NCBI GenBank assembly: GCA_947503935.1
Contig: CANNFR010000010.1
Coordinates: 1-64,000, forward strand
DNA: 64,000 nucleotides
DNA from: an uncultured Paracoccaceae bacterium
GTDB taxonomy: Bacteria; Pseudomonadota; Alphaproteobacteria; Rhodobacterales; Rhodobacteraceae
Reading direction: 5' to 3'
Part shown: positions 58,769 through 64,000 of the stretch, piece by piece
Numbering within the stretch: position 1 is the stretch's first letter
How the letters are laid out: every line of letters begins with the position of its first letter
Translations under genes and position numbers: made by a program
The notes under the pieces: model-generated
The model's database searches: none
What the model was told of the DNA's origin: nothing
Seen by the model: the letters and a program-made list of their open reading frames with translations, nothing else

Positions 58769-59353
58769 ATGGACGGCGATTTCAGGACCAACTTTGTGCG
58801 CGACCCCGCGGGCGCCAGACAGCATCCCGCGCTGGTGCTGAACGCCGATTACCGCCCGCTGAGTTACTACCCGCTGTCGCTCTGGCCCTGGCAGGAGGCG
58901 GTCAAGGCGGCGTTTCTCGACCGGGTCACGATCTTGGCGGAATACGATCAGGTGGTCCGAAGTCCGACGACCGAGATCCGAATACCCTCGGTCGTGGTGC
59001 TGAAAGAATACGTCAAACCGCAGAAGCGCGTGGCCTTCACGCGCTTTAATCTTTTTCTGCGCGACGAGTTTTGCTGCCAATATTGTGGCGCCAAGGGCGA
59101 GCTGACGTTCGATCATGTGATCCCGCGCGCGCGGGGCGGCATCACCAGCTGGGAAAACGTCGTGGCCGCCTGTTCGCGCTGCAACCTCCGCAAAGGCTCA
59201 AAAAGTCTGCGGATGTGCGGCATGTCGCTGCGCAAGCCCCCGCGCCAGCCCTCGTCGGAAGAGCTGCGCAATATGGGCCGCAGGTTTCCCCCGAATTACC
59301 TGCATGAAAGCTGGATGGACTTCCTCTACTGGGATGCCGAGTTGGACGCTTGA
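58769..59353 (+). CDS. HNH endonuclease family protein
   Basis: This 194-residue protein has an N-terminal part (PALVLNADYRPLSYYPLSLW) conserved in alphaproteobacteria, and an HNH zinc domain at about 100-150 with CCQYCGAKGELTFDHVIPRA and WENVVAACSRCNLRKGSK: two Cys pairs bind zinc and the DH...N residues cut DNA. The start at 58769 is chosen by family fit. It overlaps the agmatinase gene by TTGA. Biological role unknown. Confidence 0.9.
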   Translation: MDGDFRTNFVRDPAGARQHPALVLNADYRPLSYYPLSLWPWQEAVKAAFLDRVTILAEYDQVVRSPTTEIRIPSVVVLKEYVKPQKRVAFTRFNLFLRDEFCCQYCGAKGELTFDHVIPRARGGITSWENVVAACSRCNLRKGSKSLRMCGMSLRKPPRQPSSEELRNMGRRFPPNYLHESWMDFLYWDAELDA

Positions 59354-60306
59354 GCCCCTTGCACGACCCCTTTTTCACCCCCGTTTCCGGTATGGAGCTT
59401 CCGCGATTTGCGGGGGTTCCGACCTTCATGCGTCTGCCGCACGTGCCCGACGGGGATCCGCGCGAAGCCGAGGTTGAGATCGGGCTGGTCGGTCTGCCCT
59501 GGGATGGCGGTACGTCGAACCGCCCGGGCGCGCGGCATGGTCCGCGGGCCCTGCGCGATGCGTCAACCATGATCCGGGCGGAACATCCCGTCAGCGGTAT
59601 GCGCCCGTTTGAGGCGCGGCGCTGCGCCGATCTGGGGGATGTCGGGCCGAACCCGGTGGATATGGCCGATACGCTGGCGCGCTTTGAGGGCTGTTTCAAA
59701 CGGTTGAAGGCGCGCGGGACGCGCCCCCTGATGGCAGGCGGCGATCATTTATGCACCTTGCCGGTCCTGCGGGGTCTCGCGCAGGAGGCGCCCCTTGGCC
59801 TGATCCATTTCGACAGCCATACCGACCTCTTTCCCGCCTATTTCGGGGGCACCGCGCTGACGCATGGCAATCCGTTTCGCGCGGCGGTTGAGGAGGGGCT
59901 GCTCGACCCCAAGCGAATGATCCAGATCGGCATTCGCGGCACCTTGTACGACCGCGCCGACCGCGAGTTCGCCGCCGCCCACGGCATCCGCGTCATCCCC
60001 ATTGAAGAGCTGTTCGCCCGTGGCATCGCCGATGTCATGGCCGAGGCGCGTGAGGTTGCCGGAGATGGCGACACCTATGTCAGCTACGATATCGATTTCG
60101 TCGATCCCGCCTTCGCCCCCGGCACTGGCACGCCCGAAGTCGGCGGGCCCAATGCCTTTCAGGCGCTTGAGGTCGTGCGGGGGCTGCAGGGCGTCAAAAT
60201 CGCCGGCGCAGATCTGGTTGAGGTCTCGCCCCCCTTCGACCCGCAGGGCAATACGGCCTGGCTGGCCGTCTCGATTATGTTTGAGCTGTTGTGCGTGATG
60301 GCTTGA
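59350..60306 (+). CDS. speB: Agmatinase-like ureohydrolase
   Basis: This 318-residue manganese enzyme family hydrolyses agmatine or related guanidino compounds, giving urea. Metal-binding motifs are GGDHLCTLP, LIHFDSHTDLF and SYDIDFVDPAFAPGTGTPEV. The TTG start at 59350 overlaps the HNH stop. The exact substrate (agmatine, guanidinobutyrate, guanidinopropionate) cannot be told from the sequence, so the symbol is provisional. Confidence 0.85.
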   Translation: MSPLHDPFFTPVSGMELPRFAGVPTFMRLPHVPDGDPREAEVEIGLVGLPWDGGTSNRPGARHGPRALRDASTMIRAEHPVSGMRPFEARRCADLGDVGPNPVDMADTLARFEGCFKRLKARGTRPLMAGGDHLCTLPVLRGLAQEAPLGLIHFDSHTDLFPAYFGGTALTHGNPFRAAVEEGLLDPKRMIQIGIRGTLYDRADREFAAAHGIRVIPIEELFARGIADVMAEAREVAGDGDTYVSYDIDFVDPAFAPGTGTPEVGGPNAFQALEVVRGLQGVKIAGADLVEVSPPFDPQGNTAWLAVSIMFELLCVMA

Positions 60307-60315
60307 GGCCAGCGC

Positions 60316-60392
60316 CCCCCATGCTAGACTGCCTGCGAAGCCTCGGGTAAGGAATGCGCGTTAGCGCTAACTTGGCGCCTGAAGCATGGGGG
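60316..60392 (+). promoter_or_regulatory. zwf leader: perfect operator palindrome inside a larger inverted repeat
   Basis: GTTAGCGCTAAC (60360-60371) is a perfect 12-base palindrome of the type bound by LacI-family regulators. It lies in the loop of a larger inverted repeat, CCCCCATGCT (60316-60325) and AGCATGGGGG (60383-60392), whose right arm covers the zwf ribosome binding site. The motif is seen directly; the regulator is inferred. Confidence 0.65.
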
Positions 60393-60397
60393 CAGTG

Positions 60398-61852
60398 ATG
60401 GTTTCTCGCGTCATACCGGTCGATCCGTTCGATCTTGTCATCTTTGGCGGCACCGGCGATCTGGCGCGGCGCAAGATCCTGCCGGGCCTCTACCGGCGCT
60501 TTCTGGCGGGTCAGATGCCGGAAGATGCGCGGATCATCGCAGCCGCCCGGTCCGACATGGATGACGCGGGCTACCGCGCAATGATCGGCGAGGCGATTGC
60601 CGAATTCGTCGCCAAATCCAAGCAGGACAAAAGCGCGATCAAGAAGTTCCTTGAGCGTCTGTCTTATGTCGCGATCGACGCGACGGGCGAGGGCGGCTGG
60701 GACGCGCTGAAGGCGGCCACCCGCAAGGACGTGACACAGGCCTTCTATTTCTCGGTCGCGCCCTCGCTTTTCGGGCCTCTGGCCGAGCGGCTGCATGAAA
60801 AAGGTATCGCGTGCGAGACCTGCCGCATCGTGGTTGAAAAGCCCTTCGGCCGTGACCTGGCCTCGGCCAAGGCGCTGAACGCGACCCTGGCGCAGCACTT
60901 CCACGAAGGTCAGATCTACCGCATCGACCATTATCTGGGCAAGGAGACGGTGCAAAACCTGATGGCCGTGCGCTTCGGCAACATGCTGTTTGAGCCGCTT
61001 TGGAACGCGCAATACGTCGATCACATCCAGATCACCGTGGCCGAAACCGTCGGCGTCGGCGGGCGCGGCAGCTATTACGACAAATCGGGCGCGATGCGCG
61101 ATATGGTCCAGAACCATCTGATGCAGCTTTTGTGCCTCATCGCGATGGAGCCGCCCAGCCAGTTTGACCCCGATGCGGTGCGCGACGAAAAGCTGAAGGT
61201 CATCCGCGCGCTCGACCCGGTCGAGCCCGATGAATTCGTGCGCGGCCAGTATGAGGGCGACAAAGATGGTCAAAGCTATAAGGCGGACGCCGAAGATGCC
61301 CAAAGCCTGACCGAAAGCTTCATAGCGCTGCGGCTGCATATCTCGAACTGGCGCTGGAAGGGCACGCCGTTTTATCTGCGCACCGGCAAGCGGCTGAAGG
61401 CGCGCGCCTCGGAAATCGCGGTGATCTTCAAGGACCCGCCCCATTCCATCTTCGGCCCGCAAGAGGCGCGGCGCGGCAATATCCTGGCGATCAAGCTGCA
61501 ACCGAATGAGGGCATGACCCTGCGGGTGACGATCAAGGAGCCTGGCCCGGGCGGCATGCGCCTGGTCGAGGTGCCGCTGGACATGTCGTTTGCCGACGCG
61601 CTGGGGCCCGACGGCTCGGACATTCCCGATGCGTATGAGCGGCTGATCATGGATGTGATCCGTGGCAACCAGACCCTCTTCATGCGCGGCGATGAGGTTG
61701 AAGCAGCCTGGGCCTGGACCGATCCGGTGATCGCCGGCTGGGAAGAACGCGGTGAACGGCCGTACCCCTACGAGCCCGGCAGCACCGGCCCCGAAGAGGC
61801 GCAGATCCTGATGCACCGCGACGGCCGCCGCTGGCGGGAGGTCAAGGAATGA
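60398..61852 (+). CDS. zwf: Glucose-6-phosphate 1-dehydrogenase
   Basis: This 484-residue enzyme makes 6-phosphogluconolactone and NADPH and feeds the Entner-Doudoroff and pentose phosphate routes. It has the NADP motif [16 protein letters not shown] and the catalytic His in [16 protein letters not shown] chose the start at 60398 ([11 protein letters not shown]) behind GGGGG; an ATG 12 bases upstream is possible. It overlaps pgl by ATGA. Confidence 0.97.
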   Translation: MVSRVIPVDPFDLVIFGGTGDLARRKILPGLYRRFLAGQMPEDARIIAAARSDMDDAGYRAMIGEAIAEFVAKSKQDKSAIKKFLERLSYVAIDATGEGGWDALKAATRKDVTQAFYFSVAPSLFGPLAERLHEKGIACETCRIVVEKPFGRDLASAKALNATLAQHFHEGQIYRIDHYLGKETVQNLMAVRFGNMLFEPLWNAQYVDHIQITVAETVGVGGRGSYYDKSGAMRDMVQNHLMQLLCLIAMEPPSQFDPDAVRDEKLKVIRALDPVEPDEFVRGQYEGDKDGQSYKADAEDAQSLTESFIALRLHISNWRWKGTPFYLRTGKRLKARASEIAVIFKDPPHSIFGPQEARRGNILAIKLQPNEGMTLRVTIKEPGPGGMRLVEVPLDMSFADALGPDGSDIPDAYERLIMDVIRGNQTLFMRGDEVEAAWAWTDPVIAGWEERGERPYPYEPGSTGPEEAQILMHRDGRRWREVKE

Positions 61853-62520
61853 AACTCCGCGAATATCCCGACCGCGAATTGATGATGATGGATCTGGCCG
61901 ACACATTGGCCGGTGAGCTGAAATCCTGCCTTCTCACCCATGACAGCGCCACCCTCTCGGTGCCCGGCGGCACCACGCCCGGCCCGGTCTTCGACGTGCT
62001 CTCGGGCGTCGATCTGGACTGGGCGCGCATCGCTGTGGTGCTGAATGACGAACGCTGGGTGCCCGAGGATAGCCCAAGGTCGAACACCCGGCTTCTGCGC
62101 GAGCGGCTGTTGATCGACAAGGCCGCCGACGCGCAATTCGTCCCGCTTTATGCCCCGACCGAAACCCCGGAAGAGGCGCTTGATGCCCTCTCCGAAAATC
62201 TCAAGCCCCACCTGCCGATCTCGGTTCTTTTGCTGGGCATGGGCGCGGATATGCACACCGCCTCGCTCTTTCCCGGCGCCGATCGCCTGGCCGAGGCGCT
62301 GGGCCCGAGCGCGCCCCCGCTGATGGCGATGCGTGCCGAGGGCGCGGGCGAGCCGCGCATCACCCTGACCGCCCCGATCCTGACCGGCGCGATGAGCACC
62401 CACATCCTGATCACAGGCGCCGAGAAACGCGAGGCGCTGGAACGCGCCCGGCACTTGCCTTCGGGTCGCGCGCCGGTCCATGTTGTGCTGGGCAATGCGA
62501 TAGTGCACTGGGCGGAGTAA
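61849..62520 (+). CDS. pgl: 6-phosphogluconolactonase
   Basis: This 223-residue enzyme hydrolyses the product of Zwf. Motifs include [20 protein letters not shown] and [20 protein letters not shown], as well as [17 protein letters not shown]. It overlaps zwf by ATGA and lies 2 bases before pgi. Confidence 0.96.
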   Translation: MKLREYPDRELMMMDLADTLAGELKSCLLTHDSATLSVPGGTTPGPVFDVLSGVDLDWARIAVVLNDERWVPEDSPRSNTRLLRERLLIDKAADAQFVPLYAPTETPEEALDALSENLKPHLPISVLLLGMGADMHTASLFPGADRLAEALGPSAPPLMAMRAEGAGEPRITLTAPILTGAMSTHILITGAEKREALERARHLPSGRAPVHVVLGNAIVHWAE

Positions 62521-62522
62521 GA

Positions 62523-64000
62523 ATGCATCTTTGGAAGAAGCTCGCCACTCATCAGGCGAAGATCAAGAACCGCTCCATCCTGTCGCTTTTTGATGAGACC
62601 CGGGCGGCTGAATTTTCGGTTCAGGCCGATGAACTGCTCTTTGACTATTCCAAGATCAATCTCGACAAGACCGGCCGCGACCTGCTGTTGTCTCTGGCCG
62701 AAGAAACCGGTGTCGCCGCCCGCCGCGAGGCGATGTTTTCGGGCGCCCGGATCAACGAGACCGAGGATCGCGCGGTTCTGCATACGGCCTTGCGCAACCT
62801 CGAAGGGTCGCTCTGGGTCGACAACGAAGATGTGATGCCGGGCATACGCGAGACGCTGTCGCGGATGGAGGTGTTTGCCGAAATCGTCCGGTCCGGCGAA
62901 TTCGTGGGGCAGGGCGGGCCGATCACCGATGTGGTGAATATCGGCATCGGCGGCTCCGACCTTGGCCCGGCCATGGCCACCTTGGCCCTGGCGCCCTATC
63001 ATAACGGCCCGAAATGCCATTTCGTCTCGAATATCGATGGCGCGCAGATCGCTGACACGCTGATCCAGCTTGACCCGGCGACGACCCTGCTGGTCATCGC
63101 GTCCAAAACCTTCACCACGGTCGAGACGATGACGAATGCCGAAACCGCGCGCTTGTGGATGACGGCATCCGTGGCAGACCCGGCTGCGCAGATCGTGGCG
63201 CTGTCGTCGGCCACCGAGAAAACCGCCGAATGGGGCATCGCGCCCGAACGTGTCTTCGGGTTCGAGGATTGGGTCGGCGGGCGCTATTCCCTCTGGGGGC
63301 CGATCGGGCTGTCGCTGATGCTGGCGATCGGACCTGACCAGTTCCGCGAGCTTCTGGCGGGCGCGGCGACGATGGACCAGCATTTTCGCGCCACGCCGTT
63401 TGAGCAGAACATGCCTGTCATGCTGGCGCTGACCGGTATCTGGCACCGTCAAGTCTGTGGCTGTCCCACCCGCGCGATCCTGCCCTACGATCAGCGGCTG
63501 GCGCGGCTGCCTGCCTACCTCCAGCAGCTTGAGATGGAAAGCAACGGCAAGCGCGTGGCGATGGATGGCCGCGATCTGACAGTGCCGTCCGGCCCCGTTG
63601 TCTGGGGCGAGCCCGGCACCAATGGCCAGCACGCTTTCTATCAGCTGATCCATCAGGGCACCGACATTATCCCGGCCGAGTTCATCGCCCCCCGCCACGC
63701 GCATGAGCCCGACCTCGAACACCAGCACCACCTGCTTCTGGCCAATTGCCTGGCCCAGTCCGAGGCGCTGATGCGCGGCCGCAACCTGTCGGAGGCGCGC
63801 CAGATGATGGCCGATCGCGGCCTGAAGGGCGGCGAGCGTGACCGCCAGGCGCGCCACCGCGTCTTCCCGGGCAATCGCCCGTCAACCACGCTTCTGATGC
63901 CGCAACTCACGCCCTTCACGCTCGGCCAACTCATCGCGCTTTACGAGCATCGGGTGTTCGTCGAGGGGGCGATCCTGGGCATCAACTCCTTCGACCAGTG
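62523..64000 (+). CDS. pgi: Glucose-6-phosphate isomerase (partial, C-terminus outside window)
   Basis: The first 492 codons of a family protein of about 530-540 residues are visible; the frame is open at the window end. Phosphoglucose isomerase signatures include [39 protein letters not shown] and [20 protein letters not shown], with the catalytic Glu and His. It is the third gene of the zwf-pgl-pgi operon. Confidence 0.96.
   Translation, partial: MHLWKKLATHQAKIKNRSILSLFDETRAAEFSVQADELLFDYSKINLDKTGRDLLLSLAEETGVAARREAMFSGARINETEDRAVLHTALRNLEGSLWVDNEDVMPGIRETLSRMEVFAEIVRSGEFVGQGGPITDVVNIGIGGSDLGPAMATLALAPYHNGPKCHFVSNIDGAQIADTLIQLDPATTLLVIASKTFTTVETMTNAETARLWMTASVADPAAQIVALSSATEKTAEWGIAPERVFGFEDWVGGRYSLWGPIGLSLMLAIGPDQFRELLAGAATMDQHFRATPFEQNMPVMLALTGIWHRQVCGCPTRAILPYDQRLARLPAYLQQLEMESNGKRVAMDGRDLTVPSGPVVWGEPGTNGQHAFYQLIHQGTDIIPAEFIAPRHAHEPDLEHQHHLLLANCLAQSEALMRGRNLSEARQMMADRGLKGGERDRQARHRVFPGNRPSTTLLMPQLTPFTLGQLIALYEHRVFVEGAILGINSFDQ

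Noticed and set aside
60275-61906. A 543-codon minus-strand frame opposite zwf
   Set aside because: The zwf protein is unmistakable; this is its antisense shadow.
1-64000. tRNA, rRNA or CRISPR arrays
   Set aside because: I saw no tRNA cloverleaf-like gene, no rRNA segment and no regularly spaced repeats; the island uses dusA rather than a tRNA gene as its site.

Overview
The window comes from an alphaproteobacterium of the Rhodobacterales (Roseobacter/Rhodobacter lineage). The main evidence is a complete RcGTA-type gene transfer agent cluster lying between fabF-mltG and cysE, a zwf-pgl-pgi operon, and high GC with Rhodobacterales-like proteins throughout. The exact genus cannot be read from the sequence.

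Positions 1 to about 29,750 are one end of an integrative and conjugative element (ICE). Its tyrosine integrase gene sits directly next to, and divergent from, the 5' end of dusA, a known island integration site. The backbone on the minus strand, read from the integrase leftward, is: integrase, DUF932, ParB, toprim protein, DUF2493, a small membrane protein, DUF736, (plus-strand XRE regulator), DUF2285 proteins, HTH, DUF2840, TraF-type peptidase, lytic transglycosylase, MOBP/VirD2-like relaxase, TraG coupling protein, ribbon-helix-helix protein, and trbB, which runs off the left edge. The rest of the Trb type IV secretion genes and the other attachment end should lie to the left. Four cargo blocks interrupt this backbone: SnoaL/LysR (25.8-27.2 kb), SDR/metallo-beta-lactamase-fold (18.8-20.6 kb), a periplasmic amidohydrolase/GST/ABM-like set with a TetR regulator (14.0-17.7 kb), and an AraC-nitronate monooxygenase-amidase-MOSC operon (1.3-5.2 kb). 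The cargo looks like small-molecule catabolism or detoxification, each block mostly carrying its own regulator.

Positions 29,751 to 42,310 are core chromosome: dusA, a TauE/SafE exporter, the rpsF-rpsR-rplI ribosomal operon, small periplasmic proteins (an OB-fold protein and YceI), a LysE exporter, a cytochrome b561-YceI fusion, the fatty-acid genes fabD-fabG-acpP-fabF, a GNAT acetyltransferase, mltG and a small P-loop kinase.

Positions 42,444 to 57,660 hold the GTA: a promoter with a perfect TTAA-N7-TTAA CtrA-type box, a leader hairpin, then terminase small and large subunits, portal, head formation protein, prohead protease, capsid, connectors, tail proteins, hub, NlpC/P60 peptidase, the 1308-residue tip protein, a DUF2793 protein and a small trailing gene. 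All frames appear intact, and most genes overlap by 1-8 bases.

Positions 57,739 to 64,000 are core metabolism: cysE, an HNH protein, an agmatinase-like ureohydrolase, then zwf-pgl-pgi behind a perfect palindromic operator. pgi runs off the right edge.

Points most worth a second look are a shared structured leader in front of both parB and the DUF932 gene, an intrinsic terminator only 25 nt upstream of the toprim start codon, the CtrA-box plus leader-hairpin architecture of the GTA promoter, a one-base frameshift in the DUF6499/DUF2285 gene, and a decayed second copy of the membrane-protein gene marking a cargo insertion point.
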